Notes: a model not told the origin generated them from the letters alone. A stretch of 64,000 nt of DNA from Knufia peltigerae (GCA_030247855.1 JAPDRN010000113.1:50419-114418), one strand, 5' to 3'. Shown: positions 16,653 through 25,466, counted from the first letter of the stretch. Made by a program: numbers and translations.

Positions 16653-17879
16653 ATGCCGCACGCCCACAACCACGACCACTGCAACCACCTGCCCGGCGAG
16701 TCCTGCGACCACGACACCCCGCCACGCCTGGTCCCACCGCCGCTGGCGCTGTACGTGCATCTGCCGTGGTGCGTGCGCAAGTGCCCGTACTGCGATTTCA
16801 ACTCGCACCAGGCCAAGGGCGAACTGCCCTTCGATGCCTACATCGATGCACTGGTGCGCGACCTCGACCAGGACCTGCCGCTGGTATGGGGCCGGGTGGT
16901 CAGCAGCGTGTTCTTCGGTGGCGGCACGCCCAGCCTGTTCCCGCCGGAAGCCATCGACCGCTTCCTGCAGCAGGCCAGCGCGCGTCTGCGCTTCGCGCCC
17001 AATGCCGAGATCACCCTGGAAACCAACCCGGGCACCGCCGAGCACGGCCGCTTCGACCGCTACCGTGCGGCCGGCGTCAACCGCCTCAGCTTCGGCATCC
17101 AGAGTTTCGATGATGCGATGCTCAAGCGCCTGGGCCGCATCCACGACAGTGGCGAGGCCGAGCGCGCGGTGAAGATGGCGCAGGACGCGGGCTACGACAA
17201 TTTCAACATCGACCTGATGTACGCCCTGCCGGAGCAGACCCTGGCCGGTGCCGAGTCCGACCTGGAACGCGCCTTCGCGTTGCAGCCGGCCCACATCTCG
17301 CACTACCAGCTGACCCTGGAACCGAACACCGTGTTCTTCGCGCGGCCGCCACAGGGCATCCCCGATGAAGACAATGCGTGGGACATGCAGGAACACTGCC
17401 AGGCGCTGCTGGCGCAGGCCGGTTTCGGCCAGTACGAGGTGAGTGCCTATGCCCGCCCCGGCCGGCAGAGCGCGCACAACCTGAATTACTGGCGTTTCGG
17501 TGACTACCTCGGTATCGGCGCCGGCGCACACGGCAAGATCAGTTCCGGCGCCGAGGAGCACGTGCTGCGGCGCTGGAAGCACAAGCACCCGCAGACGTTC
17601 ATGGATACCGCAGGCACGGCGGCATCGTTCGGTGGCGACGAGGTGATCGCCGCCGAGCGCCTGCCGTTCGAGTACATGCTCAACCTGCTGCGCCTGCACG
17701 AAGGTTTCAGCCTGCGCGACTTCGAATCGCGGACCGGCCTGGCCCGCAGCGTGCTGGACGTTCCATTGGCCGAAGCGGTGCAGCGCGGTTGGCTGGTGGT
17801 GGCGGACGGGTACGTGCAACCGACCGAGCTCGGCCGGCGCTTCACCAACGATGTGGTCAGCCTGTTCCTGGAAGGTTGA
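16653..17879 (+). CDS. hemW: HemW-like radical SAM heme chaperone
   Basis: A 408-aa protein (HemN-like, formerly 'oxygen-independent coproporphyrinogen oxidase-like'). The radical SAM cluster motif is CVRKCPYC, followed by FFGGGTPSLF and NRLSFGIQSF. It lacks HemN's N-terminal extra segment and so belongs with HemW, a heme-binding chaperone. The N-terminal about 25 residues are His/Cys-rich (HAHNHDHCNH...CDHD), which is unusual and may bind metal or heme. No clear ribosome site precedes the ATG at 16653. Last of the rph-VOC-rdgB-hypothetical-hemW series. Confidence 0.9.
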   Translation: MPHAHNHDHCNHLPGESCDHDTPPRLVPPPLALYVHLPWCVRKCPYCDFNSHQAKGELPFDAYIDALVRDLDQDLPLVWGRVVSSVFFGGGTPSLFPPEAIDRFLQQASARLRFAPNAEITLETNPGTAEHGRFDRYRAAGVNRLSFGIQSFDDAMLKRLGRIHDSGEAERAVKMAQDAGYDNFNIDLMYALPEQTLAGAESDLERAFALQPAHISHYQLTLEPNTVFFARPPQGIPDEDNAWDMQEHCQALLAQAGFGQYEVSAYARPGRQSAHNLNYWRFGDYLGIGAGAHGKISSGAEEHVLRRWKHKHPQTFMDTAGTAASFGGDEVIAAERLPFEYMLNLLRLHEGFSLRDFESRTGLARSVLDVPLAEAVQRGWLVVADGYVQPTELGRRFTNDVVSLFLEG

Positions 17880-17999
17880 TCTGCCTGCGGCGCGGCCATG
17901 GAAGGCCGCGCTGAATGAATCTGCGGCTAAAGTAGCGCCGTCACCGGCCGACACGGTAGATTCCAAGTTCGATACGCGGGAATCCGGACCCCCTCGCCG

Positions 18000-20276
18000 A
18001 TGTCTGCTGTCTTCTCTCTTTCCAGTGCCGACACTGCCCGCCTGGCCGCGGCCGATCTGCCGCCGCGTGTACGCGAGCTGCTGGGCGCGTTGATCGGCCT
18101 GTGCCACCAGGCTCTGACGGCACCGTTGATCCTCACCGTGGAAGCGCTGGAGCAGACCCTGCTGCATGACGCCGACCACGCCCGCAACCCGCAACAGCAG
18201 GCTGACCTGCTGGGCCAGCGCGGGCAGCTGCATGCGTTCGCCGGTCACTTCAGCGACCGCATGCTCGATGCACTGGCTGATGCGCTCGCGCGGCTGCGGG
18301 AACCGGCCGCCCCGGTCGTGGCCGCCGTTGCCCCACCGCCGTTGCCCGGCATGCTGGGGTTGACCCTGGTCGCCGAGCATGAGGTCGATCGCGACCTGCT
18401 GCTGACCGAAATGGTGCGCCGGGAAACGCTACGTTCGGCCAACGCCCTGAACCTGCTCGGCCAGCGCCTCGGCGTTGTCGCCGGTGCACCGGCCTTTGAA
18501 GCCGATACCCTGCCGTTGGCACCGCAGGCCCTGTGCGCAATGGTGCGCAAGCTGGCCGAACAGGATGCCCTCAGCGCCGACGTGCAGATGGCGCTGTACC
18601 GCAGTTTCGAGCGGCAGGTACTGGAACGGCTGAGCGATATTCTCGACCGCGCCAATGCGCTGCTGGCACAGCACGGCATCCTGCCGGGCCTGGTCTACAC
18701 CCCATACCTGGCGCGTTCTTCGAGCACCCGCCGGATCATCACCCAGTCGGTCGGCAGCGGCCGCAGCGGACGCCCGTCACCGCGCGCGCCCACGCCGATG
18801 ACCGGCTGGGGTGGCTCGGCACCGCCCGGCTCGTGGTCGACGTTGATGCAGGACGCCTTCGCCGATGCGGCTGCACCCGGCGCGTCGGCCGGGCTTACGG
18901 TACCGGCCAGCAGCGTGCTGCACGAAATGCTGCAACGGGCGCGGCAAACCCCACAGCCAGCGGCGGATCACGCTGCCCTGCCCAGTGCAGCGGTTGATGC
19001 CGTGCTGGCGCGCCTGCAGGGCCAGGCCAGCGCCGCCAGCGCCATGACCGACCTGCAGGCCGCCGTGGTCGCGCAGCTGCGCAGCGAACATGGCGCGCAG
19101 GCCAACCTCGGCAGCCACGACCGCGACAATCTCGATCTGCTGCGCCTGCTGCTGCAGCAGGTCCAGCAGCAGCAACGACCGGACCCGGTGCCGGCCGCGC
19201 TGCTCGCGCGCCTGCAGGTGCCCCTGGCGCGCGCAGCGATGGCTGACCCGGGCTTCTTCGTACGTGACGAACACCCGGCACGCGAACTGCTCAACCATGT
19301 CGCTGAAGCCGGCGCCAGCTGGCTCGGCGATGACGATGTCGATCCGCAGCTGCTGCAGCGGCTGGCGCAGAGCGTGCAGGGCCTGCTGGGCCAGGATGCA
19401 CGCACGCCCGAGGCCTTTGCCGCCGCCAACGAAGAAGTACAGCAGCATCAGCGTGCCGCCGCGCACCGCGCTGAACTGGCAGAGCGCCGTCACGTGGAAG
19501 CGGCACGCGGCAAGGAACGGCTGGAACTTGCGCGACGCCAGGCCAATGCGCAGATCGACCAGTGCTGCGATACGCAGGAGCCGCCGCGCTTCGTGCAGAC
19601 ACTGCTGCGCCAGGCGTGGGCAGATGCATTGACGTTGACCCGCCTGCGCCACGGCGATGATTCGCCGCAATGGCAGCAGCGCCTGCAGCAGACCGAACGC
19701 ATCGCGGCGATCACTGCCGAGGCCGCCAGTGAAAGCAGTGCAACCGACGCTGCGCTGGCTGCCGAGGTTGAATCGGCCCTGCTGCAGGTCGGCTACCACG
19801 CCGAGGAGGCCGCTGCCGTCGCGCGTCGCCTGTCCACGCCCGGTGGCGAAGACGAAAGCACTTCGCGCACCGAACTCAGTGCGCGCCTGAAGGCTCATGC
19901 ACGACTGGGCGAACACGCAGGCGCACAGGCCGTGGCAAGCGATGCCGCACCGCGCAGCGAAGCCGAGGAAGCCAGCTACCAGCAGTTGTGCGCGCTTCCC
20001 TTCGGCAGCTGGTTCGATATCGATGACGGCGAAGGCACTCTGCGTCGCCAGCGCCTGTCCTGGTACAGCCTGCTGACCGGCCATGTGCTGTTGGTCAACG
20101 CGCGCGGGCAGAAGATCGGCGAAACCACCCTGGATACGCTGGCCCGGCAGATGGATGCTGGACGCGCGCAACTGGTCACCGAAGACAAGGGCCGGCTGGT
20201 CGACCGCGCCTGGCAGGCCAGCCTGAGCGCACTGCGCACGCTCGCCGGACGTCGCCCGCAGGAGCCCAACGCATGA
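18000..20276 (+). CDS. DUF1631 family protein
   Basis: A 758-aa cytoplasmic-looking protein without signal peptide or TM segments. It is rich in Ala, Gln and Leu with helical repeats, and ends with a compact domain (YQQLCALPFGSWFDIDDGEG ... RLSWYSLLTGHVLLVNARGQ). This matches DUF1631, once misnamed thymidine phosphorylase. The C-terminal WF...RLSW...VN pattern resembles PilZ-type beta-barrels. The next gene is a PilZ protein overlapping by 4 bases, so a link to c-di-GMP signalling is plausible but inferred. Confidence 0.85.
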   Translation: MSAVFSLSSADTARLAAADLPPRVRELLGALIGLCHQALTAPLILTVEALEQTLLHDADHARNPQQQADLLGQRGQLHAFAGHFSDRMLDALADALARLREPAAPVVAAVAPPPLPGMLGLTLVAEHEVDRDLLLTEMVRRETLRSANALNLLGQRLGVVAGAPAFEADTLPLAPQALCAMVRKLAEQDALSADVQMALYRSFERQVLERLSDILDRANALLAQHGILPGLVYTPYLARSSSTRRIITQSVGSGRSGRPSPRAPTPMTGWGGSAPPGSWSTLMQDAFADAAAPGASAGLTVPASSVLHEMLQRARQTPQPAADHAALPSAAVDAVLARLQGQASAASAMTDLQAAVVAQLRSEHGAQANLGSHDRDNLDLLRLLLQQVQQQQRPDPVPAALLARLQVPLARAAMADPGFFVRDEHPARELLNHVAEAGASWLGDDDVDPQLLQRLAQSVQGLLGQDARTPEAFAAANEEVQQHQRAAAHRAELAERRHVEAARGKERLELARRQANAQIDQCCDTQEPPRFVQTLLRQAWADALTLTRLRHGDDSPQWQQRLQQTERIAAITAEAASESSATDAALAAEVESALLQVGYHAEEAAAVARRLSTPGGEDESTSRTELSARLKAHARLGEHAGAQAVASDAAPRSEAEEASYQQLCALPFGSWFDIDDGEGTLRRQRLSWYSLLTGHVLLVNARGQKIGETTLDTLARQMDAGRAQLVTEDKGRLVDRAWQASLSALRTLAGRRPQEPNA

Positions 20277-20647
20277 GCACGCAACCGCCCGTTGATACCC
20301 GCCGCGCGCCGCGTCGGCAGGTCTCCGATCTGATACCGGTGACCGACCAGATGCGCGATAGCGTGGTCGGCCGGCTTGGCAACGTGTCCGAGACCGGCAT
20401 GCTGATGCTGGCCAGCGCCGCGCTGCGCGACGATGCGCTGTATCAGTTGCGCTTTCCGTTGCCGTTGGCCGATGGCCGCAGCGAGCTGATCGACGTCGGC
20501 GTACACCTGCTGTGGAGCGAACCGGCACATGCGCCCGGCCAGAGCTGGGCAGGCTTCCGCTTCCTGACCCTGTCACGCGAGCATCGGCAGCTGCTGCGCC
20601 GCTGGATCGGCGAAGACAACGACGAGGCACCGGTTTCGACGGGCTGA
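20273..20647 (+). CDS. PilZ domain protein (predicted c-di-GMP binding)
   Basis: A 124-aa single PilZ domain: the Arg-rich N-terminus DTRRAPRRQ (RxxxR-type) and NVSETGM (the D/NxSxxG motif) are both present, followed by a beta-barrel ending GFRFLTLSREHRQLLRRWI. Both c-di-GMP-binding signatures look complete. The ATGA overlap with the DUF1631 gene indicates a two-gene unit. Confidence 0.92.
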   Translation: MSTQPPVDTRRAPRRQVSDLIPVTDQMRDSVVGRLGNVSETGMLMLASAALRDDALYQLRFPLPLADGRSELIDVGVHLLWSEPAHAPGQSWAGFRFLTLSREHRQLLRRWIGEDNDEAPVSTG

Positions 20648-20722
20648 GTGCCGGTTCCGGCACAGCGGATTGCATCGGTATCCGGCAGAATCTAGGGCCG
20701 TTTTCCGTGTCGAGCCACCGCA

Positions 20723-22054
20723 ATGATCCAGCAAGACCCCGGCGTCCTGTATCCCGACCACCTGGCCGTGCTGTGCCGACGCGCCGAGCAGGCGCTGGCA
20801 CGCGGCGGCTTCGACCACCTGGTGGTGCCCAGCGGCACCCTGCACTACCAGGTCTTCGACGACCGTGACTATCCGTACGCGGTCAACCCGCAGTTCAAGG
20901 CCTGGCTGCCGCTGACCCGGGTGCCCAACAGCTGGATCGTGTTCACCCCGGGCAAGCGTCCGGCGGTGATCTTCCACCAGCCGTTCGACTACTGGCATGT
21001 AGTGCCGGATGCACCGAGCGGCTGGTGGGTCGAACACTTCGACATCCACATCATCCGCAAGCCCGAAGAAGCGCTGGCACTGCTACCGTCCGATCCGGCG
21101 CGCTGCGCGATCCTGGGCGAACCGCAGAGCGCGCTGGGCGCCTACGTGCCCAACAATCCGGCGTCGGTGGTGAACTACCTGGAATGGCATCGCGGCAGCA
21201 AGACGCCGTATGAAATCGCCCTGATGCGCCAGGCGCAGGTGCTGGGCGTGCGCGGCCATCGCGCGGCCGAAGCGGTGTTCCGCAACGGCGCCGACGAGTT
21301 CAGCATCCACATGGCGTACTGCCAGGCCGTGGGCCAGGACGCCACCGAGCTGCCGTACGGCAACATCGTGGCCCTGAACGAGCACGCAGCCGTGCTGCAC
21401 TACACCGAACTGGGCCGCAAGGCACCGCAGCCGCTGCGCAGCTTCCTGATCGATGCCGGCGCCAGCGCGCACGGCTACGCCAGCGACATCACCCGCACCT
21501 ATGCCGCCGCCGGACATGACGAGTTCGCGGCGATGATCGAAGCCGTTGATGCCGCCCAGCAGCAGATGTGCGCGGCCGTGCGCCCGGGCTTCGACTACAA
21601 GCAGCTGCACGTAGATGCGCACCTGTCGCTGATGGGCGTGCTGAAAGACTTCGGCGTGATCAAGATATCGCCGCAGACCGCGCTGGAAACCGGCGTCAGC
21701 GCCGCGTTCTTCCCGCACGGCATCGGTCACCTGATCGGCCTGCAGGTGCATGACGTGGCCGGTTTCGCTGCCAGCGACGAAGGCGGCCGCATCGAGCGCC
21801 CGGCCGGCCACCCGTACCTGCGCCTGACCCGCGTACTGGAACCGGGCATGGTGGTGACGATCGAGCCGGGCCTGTACTTCATCGACATGCTGTTGAACGA
21901 AGTGAAGGCTGCCGGTCATGGCGATGCGATCAACTGGGATCGCGTGGACTTCTTCCGCCCGTACGGCGGCATCCGCATCGAAGACGAAGTGCTGTGCACT
22001 GATGGCGAGGCGGACAACCTGACGCGGCCGGTATTTGCGGCGGCCAACGGCTGA
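20723..22054 (+). CDS. pepQ: Xaa-Pro dipeptidase (prolidase)
   Basis: A 443-aa M24 metallopeptidase splitting dipeptides with C-terminal proline. Dinuclear metal ligands are visible: IDAGASAHGYASDITRT (two Asp), FFPHGIGHLIGLQVHD (His), VVTIEPG (Glu) and GIRIEDEVL (Glu). The length fits bacterial PepQ (about 440 aa). It converges with pepP, which belongs to the same fold, across a 500-bp repeat island. Confidence 0.95.
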   Translation: MIQQDPGVLYPDHLAVLCRRAEQALARGGFDHLVVPSGTLHYQVFDDRDYPYAVNPQFKAWLPLTRVPNSWIVFTPGKRPAVIFHQPFDYWHVVPDAPSGWWVEHFDIHIIRKPEEALALLPSDPARCAILGEPQSALGAYVPNNPASVVNYLEWHRGSKTPYEIALMRQAQVLGVRGHRAAEAVFRNGADEFSIHMAYCQAVGQDATELPYGNIVALNEHAAVLHYTELGRKAPQPLRSFLIDAGASAHGYASDITRTYAAAGHDEFAAMIEAVDAAQQQMCAAVRPGFDYKQLHVDAHLSLMGVLKDFGVIKISPQTALETGVSAAFFPHGIGHLIGLQVHDVAGFAASDEGGRIERPAGHPYLRLTRVLEPGMVVTIEPGLYFIDMLLNEVKAAGHGDAINWDRVDFFRPYGGIRIEDEVLCTDGEADNLTRPVFAAANG

Positions 22055-22099
22055 GCCCCTCGTGGTTGGTCGCGAAACGCATCGAGACTACTGAGGCTT

Positions 22100-22203
22100 G
22101 GCCGGGCGGGTGAGCTGCGCAGGGGACGCCGTAAATACGTCCCTGTAGGCTCGGGCGCGCCATCCATGGCGCTTACGCCCCTGCGCAGCCCACCCGCCCG
22201 GCC
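22100..22203 (+). repeat. Covarying long-hairpin element, copy B
   Basis: 26-nt arms (22100-22125 and 22178-22203; 25 of 26 positions pair) enclose a 52-nt core (22126-22177) differing from copy A at four positions only. Two of the four differences (CGTGA to CGTAA on the left, TCACG to TTACG on the right) compensate each other. The arms are unrelated in sequence to copy A. The mini-hairpin module is absent on the left. Confidence 0.88.
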
Positions 22204-22280
22204 ACGGACAGTTTCCGTGTGCGGCCAGCCACGGAAGAAAGAAAGAAAAGCAAAAGCGGGTCGCTCGCTGCGCTCGCTCT

Positions 22281-22304
22281 GTGTCGACCAAGGTCGACAC
22301 CTAC
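22281..22304 (-). repeat. SMAG palindrome (GTGTCGACC family)
   Basis: Minus-oriented GTAG head followed by GTGTCGACC/GGTCGACAC arms, the same family as at 5206 and 27836. Confidence 0.88.
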
Positions 22305-22367
22305 CAACAACCGCGCGTTCCAACAACCGCGCGTTCCAACAATCGCCGTTACCAACAGCCGCAGGAA
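22304..22367. repeat. 16-bp tandem repeats, four units
   Basis: Two identical units CCAACAACCGCGCGTT (22304-22319, 22320-22335) are followed by two diverged units (22336-22351, 22352-22367). They separate the SMAG at 22281 from element copy C. Confidence 0.85.
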
Positions 22368-22376
22368 TCTGTCAGA

Positions 22377-22544
22377 GGTGGGGCGGTGTGGGTGGGCAGG
22401 ACCGTTGGCGCCATGGATGGCGCCATCGAGCCCCCATGGATGGGTTTACGGCGTGTCCTGACTACCCACACCGCCCCACCATCCCACGCAATGCCGCTCT
22501 GGCTTTGGCTGTTGCCTCTGCAGGTGCAGGGCTGCAAGCCCTGC
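22377..22544 (-). repeat. Covarying long-hairpin element, copy C
   Basis: 25-nt arms at 22377-22401 and 22456-22480 (23 of 25 identical on inversion) enclose a 54-nt core in reverse orientation. The minus strand reads ACGCCGTAAACCCATCC, then GGCTCGATGGCGCC and ATGGCGCC. The 5' module (minus sense) is present: mini-hairpin GCAGGGCT-TGC-AGCCCTGC (22526-22544), ACC, GAGGCAACAGCC, and GGGATGG beside the arm. Confidence 0.88.
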
Positions 22545-22554
22545 CGAAAACCCT

Positions 22555-23883
22555 TCACCCCGCCATCAACGCTTCGATCTCGTCGGCGCTGCGCGCCAGG
22601 CCTTCGGTCAACACCCGATGCCCGTCGTCGGTAATCAGCACGTCATCTTCGGTACGGATGCCGATGCCGCGCCAGCGCGGTTCCACCGTCGTGTCGTCCA
22701 CGCCGATGTACAGCCCCGGCTCGATGGTGAAGGCCATGCCCGGTTCCAGCAGGCGCGAATCGCCGGCCAGCCGATAGTCGCCCACATCGTGTACATCCAG
22801 CCCGATCCAGTGCCCGGTCTTGTGCCGGTAGAAACGCTGGTACAAGCCTTCGGTGAGATTCTTTTCCAGCGTGCCCTTCAACAGGCCCAGTTGCAGCAAC
22901 CCCTCGGTAAGAGTCTGCACCGCCGCCAGATGGCCCATTTCGTACGCCACGCCCGGTTTGGCCTGGGCCAGTGCCGCCGCCTGTGCCGCCCCCACCAGAT
23001 CATGCAGCGCGCGCTGCTCGGCGCTGAAACGACCGTTGACCGGGAACGTGCGGGTGATGTCACTGGCATAGCCGCGATACTCGGCACCGGCATCGATCAA
23101 CACCAGTTCACCGTCGCGCGAACGCGCGTTGTTGTCGCGGTAATGCAGGATGCAGGCGTTGCGGCCGGCACCGACGATGCTGCAGTACGCAGGCACCGCG
23201 TCGTTGGCGCGGAACACCCGCTCCAGCTCGGCCTGCAGTTCGTACTCGTGGATGCCGGCCTTCGCGGCCTGCATGGCCGCACGATGCGCCAGCACGCTGA
23301 TATCGGCCGCGCGCTGCATCAACGCCACCTCGGCACCGGACTTGAACAACCGCTGCTCGTGCAGCAGATGGCCCAGTTCCAGGAACTCATGCGGTGGCTG
23401 CGCACCATGGCGCACCTGCGAACGTACGCGGTTCACCCAGCCGATCAGCTTCAGGTCGAAATCCGCATCGCGGCCGAAGTGGTAGTACACCCGCGACCGC
23501 CCTTCCAGCAGGCCCGGCAGGATGTCGTCCAGATCGGTGATCGGGTACGCATCGTCCATCGCGAACTGCGCCACTGCGCCGTCCTGGCCGGCGCGCCCTC
23601 CGTCCCAGGCTTCACGCTCGGGATCACGCTCGCGACAGAACAGGATGGCTTCACCGTGGCGGCGACCGGGAATCAGCACAAGCACCGCTTCCGGCTCCGG
23701 GAAGCCGGTCAGGTACTGGAAATCCGAATCCTGCCGGTACGGATAGTGGGTATCGAGGCTTCGCACCTTCTCCGATGCCGCCGGCAGCACCAGGATCGCG
23801 TCTTCGCCCGCCATGTCCATCAGTTGCCGACGGCGACGCTTGTACTCGCCGGCAGCGATGCCGGTGCGCTGCTTGATATCCAT
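22555..23883 (-). CDS. pepP: Xaa-Pro aminopeptidase (aminopeptidase P)
   Basis: A 442-aa M24B metallopeptidase removing N-terminal residues that precede proline. Metal ligands: LIDAGAEYRGYASDITRTFP (two Asp), HKTGHWIGLDVHD (His), FTIEPG (Glu) and GIRTEDDVLIT (Glu). The N-terminal creatinase-like domain (residues 1-170) contains YRQDSDFQYLTGFPEP. The start codon shares one base with the ygfB stop. The ygfB-pepP order is conserved with enterobacteria. Confidence 0.96.
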   Translation of the reverse strand: MDIKQRTGIAAGEYKRRRRQLMDMAGEDAILVLPAASEKVRSLDTHYPYRQDSDFQYLTGFPEPEAVLVLIPGRRHGEAILFCRERDPEREAWDGGRAGQDGAVAQFAMDDAYPITDLDDILPGLLEGRSRVYYHFGRDADFDLKLIGWVNRVRSQVRHGAQPPHEFLELGHLLHEQRLFKSGAEVALMQRAADISVLAHRAAMQAAKAGIHEYELQAELERVFRANDAVPAYCSIVGAGRNACILHYRDNNARSRDGELVLIDAGAEYRGYASDITRTFPVNGRFSAEQRALHDLVGAAQAAALAQAKPGVAYEMGHLAAVQTLTEGLLQLGLLKGTLEKNLTEGLYQRFYRHKTGHWIGLDVHDVGDYRLAGDSRLLEPGMAFTIEPGLYIGVDDTTVEPRWRGIGIRTEDDVLITDDGHRVLTEGLARSADEIEALMAG

Positions 23884-24431
23884 CAGTTCAGGCGCTGCCG
23901 ATGGCGCGCGGCCAGCACCACGTCACCGTGCAGCAGCAATACTGCCACCCGGATGAACTCTTCGATTTCCGACAGGGCTTCGTCGTCGTCGTCACCGCCG
24001 GCTTCGAAATCCTCGCTCGAGGCACGGGCCAGGCTGGCCAGGTCGTTCAGCGCCTCCTCGCCTTCTTCGGACAAGGTCGGCCGGTGGCCGCCACTGCCCA
24101 GGCCGAAGCCGCCCAGGAAAGAACGGGTCCAGCTGAACATGGCATCCGCCTGCGCGGCCACGTCGCTGCTGTCGGTCAACAGCAGCTCGAAGGCGAAGTC
24201 ACGGTCTTCCAGCTGCTTGATGGTGGCCTCCAGCAACTGCGCCAGCGCACTGTCGGCAGCCACCTGCGGCAGATTGTCGTCGGCCAGCACGCGCGCCGGC
24301 CAGTCATTGCCGGGGGCACCGCCAGCGGCCAGCCAGCCGCACAGCCCGCCATGCAGTTCGGCAGCAGTGGCGCCCAGGCCCAGTTCCTGGCTGGCGCGGG
24401 TAACGTCGTCGACGGAGGGAAGTTCGGTCAT
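23883..24431 (-). CDS. ygfB: UPF0149 family protein YgfB
   Basis: A 182-aa protein of the YgfB/YecA family: LHGGLCGWLAAGG, then FSWTRSFLGGFGLG and EIEEFIRVAVLLL are the conserved segments. It is all-helical, with an acidic linker (AGGDDDDEAL) near residue 145. YgfB homologues have been linked to gene regulation in Pseudomonas; the role here is unknown. It is divergent from the zapB-like/zapA pair and coupled to pepP. Confidence 0.93.
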   Translation of the reverse strand: MTELPSVDDVTRASQELGLGATAAELHGGLCGWLAAGGAPGNDWPARVLADDNLPQVAADSALAQLLEATIKQLEDRDFAFELLLTDSSDVAAQADAMFSWTRSFLGGFGLGSGGHRPTLSEEGEEALNDLASLARASSEDFEAGGDDDDEALSEIEEFIRVAVLLLHGDVVLAARHRQRLN

Positions 24432-24549
24432 CGTGCGGCTCGTTCGGAAGGGAAACTTGCAGAGCGCGCACGCGCGCGCCCGTGAGCCGGGTAGTGTAGC
24501 AATGTGCCCGCCTGCTCTCCGTGGCCGCCGGGACCTGCTGCGACAGTGC

Positions 24550-24588
24550 TTGACCGCCCTGACCCGGCTTGCCTATCGTGCGGGCATG
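24550..24588 (+). promoter_or_regulatory. Candidate leaderless promoter of the zapB-like gene
   Basis: TTGACC (24550-24555), an 18-bp spacer and TATCGT (24574-24579), then the ATG six bases later at 24586. That places the expected start of transcription at or within 1-2 bases of the ATG. No ribosome site exists in the gap. Confidence 0.5.
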
Positions 24589-24807
24589 GAACCCGCCGAT
24601 CCCCTTGCCCAGCTGCAGGCCTTCGCCGCCCGTGTGGAGGCGTTGCTCGACCGCAACCAGCGGCTGGCCGAGGAGAACCGCAGCCTGCGCCACCAGCAGG
24701 AACAGCTGGTGGCCGAGCGCTCGACGCTGCTGGCCAAGAACGAGCAGGCGCGTTCGCGGGTGGAAGCGATGATCACCCGGCTCAAATCCCTGGAGCAGCA
24801 CACATGA
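24586..24807 (+). CDS. ZapB-like coiled-coil protein (TIGR02449 family)
   Basis: A 73-aa protein, almost entirely one coiled coil (LQAFAARVEALLDRNQRLAE, LRHQQEQLVAERSTLLAKNE). This short family is found just before zapA in Xanthomonads and pseudomonads and is thought to act with the division apparatus. It overlaps the zapA start by 4 bases (ATGA). Confidence 0.88.
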   Translation: MEPADPLAQLQAFAARVEALLDRNQRLAEENRSLRHQQEQLVAERSTLLAKNEQARSRVEAMITRLKSLEQHT

Positions 24808-25100
24808 GTGCCGAACCGGTCAGCGTCCGCATCCTCGACCGTGAATACACGGTCGGCGTCGGTGGCGATGAACGCGACAGCCTGATGGCGGCCGCCCGCC
24901 TGCTGGATGCGCGCATGCGCGAGATCCGTGGCAGCAACCGGATGGCCGCCGTCGACCGCATCGCGGTGCTGGCGGCACTCAACCTGGCGCACGAACTGCA
25001 GCAGCTGCGCGATGAGAACGCCCGCCAGGCGGTGGCCCTGCAGCAGACTCTGGCCGACCTGAACCGGCGTCTGGACCGGGCAATCGACAGCAGCACGTGA
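24804..25100 (+). CDS. zapA: Cell division protein ZapA
   Basis: A 98-aa protein that binds and bundles FtsZ at the division ring. The globular head (VSVRILDREYTVGV, then ERDSLMAAARLLDARMREI) is followed by a C-terminal coiled coil. It is followed by 6S RNA, the order known as zapA-ssrS-ygfA in enterobacteria. Confidence 0.95.
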   Translation: MSAEPVSVRILDREYTVGVGGDERDSLMAAARLLDARMREIRGSNRMAAVDRIAVLAALNLAHELQQLRDENARQAVALQQTLADLNRRLDRAIDSST

Positions 25101-25184
25101 GAAAGGCGCGGAATGCGCCTTCTCTTTTCTGAATTGGCACGCACTGTTGCCGACGAACGGCCTATCCAGATCACCCGCGGTAGC

Positions 25185-25190
25185 TATAAT
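25185..25190 (+). promoter_or_regulatory. -10 box of 6S RNA
   Basis: A perfect TATAAT seven bases before the inferred 5' end of 6S RNA at about 25197. A weak TATCCA lies near -35. Confidence 0.75.
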
Positions 25191-25196
25191 GGCCAC

Positions 25197-25385
25197 GCGT
25201 TCTCTGCGGTACTCGACGGCATGTGCAAACATTCGCCTTGTCCCTTAAGAACGACACCGGGAGCGCGACAGCGCCGGGAGTGCAGGTCCGCCTTGCAGCG
25301 GGAAGCCCGATGGTTCTCCAACGTTCCCACTTGAGCCCGCGGGTTCAAGGTCGTTTCGCATGCATCGACATTGCGGAGAATGCAA
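25197..25385 (+). ncRNA. ssrS: 6S RNA
   Basis: Located between zapA and the 5-formyltetrahydrofolate cyclo-ligase gene, the standard place for 6S RNA. The ends pair (5' TTCTCTGCGGTACTCG with 3' CGACATTGCGGAGAA) and enclose a large, mostly double-stranded rod with a central region including GTCCGCCTTGCAGCGGG. Expected length is about 185-190 nt. 6S RNA mimics an open promoter and sequesters sigma-70 RNA polymerase in stationary phase. The exact ends are estimates. Confidence 0.85.
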
Positions 25386-25394
25386 TATTCCAGC

Positions 25395-25429
25395 AAGGGC
25401 GGCGTCTTCGGGCGTCGCCCTTGTTCTTT
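25395..25429 (+). terminator. Terminator-like hairpin downstream of 6S RNA
   Basis: AAGGGCGGCG/CGTCGCCCTT with an 8-nt loop, then TTGTTCTTT. It is about 10 bases past the 6S 3' end and about 40 bases ahead of the fau start. Confidence 0.65.
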
Positions 25430-25466
25430 CCGGCACAATGGCGGCTGATCCTTGCCGCACGCTGCC

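Larger units (their letters stand above)
22055..22554. other. 500-bp repeat island between convergent pepQ and pepP
   Basis: It contains element copy B (22100-22203), a SMAG palindrome (22281-22304), 16-bp tandem repeats (22304-22367) and element copy C in reverse orientation with its mini-hairpin (22377-22544). No protein-coding gene is supported. Short frames here merely read through the hairpins. Confidence 0.8.

Noticed and set aside
22304..22367. Possible CRISPR-like repeats
   Set aside because: The 16-bp units are directly adjacent with no spacers and no cas genes are present.
22618..24585. Fusion of the zapB-like gene with a long upstream plus-strand frame
   Set aside because: The upstream part is antisense to pepP and ygfB. 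A promoter and the family start lie at 24550-24588.
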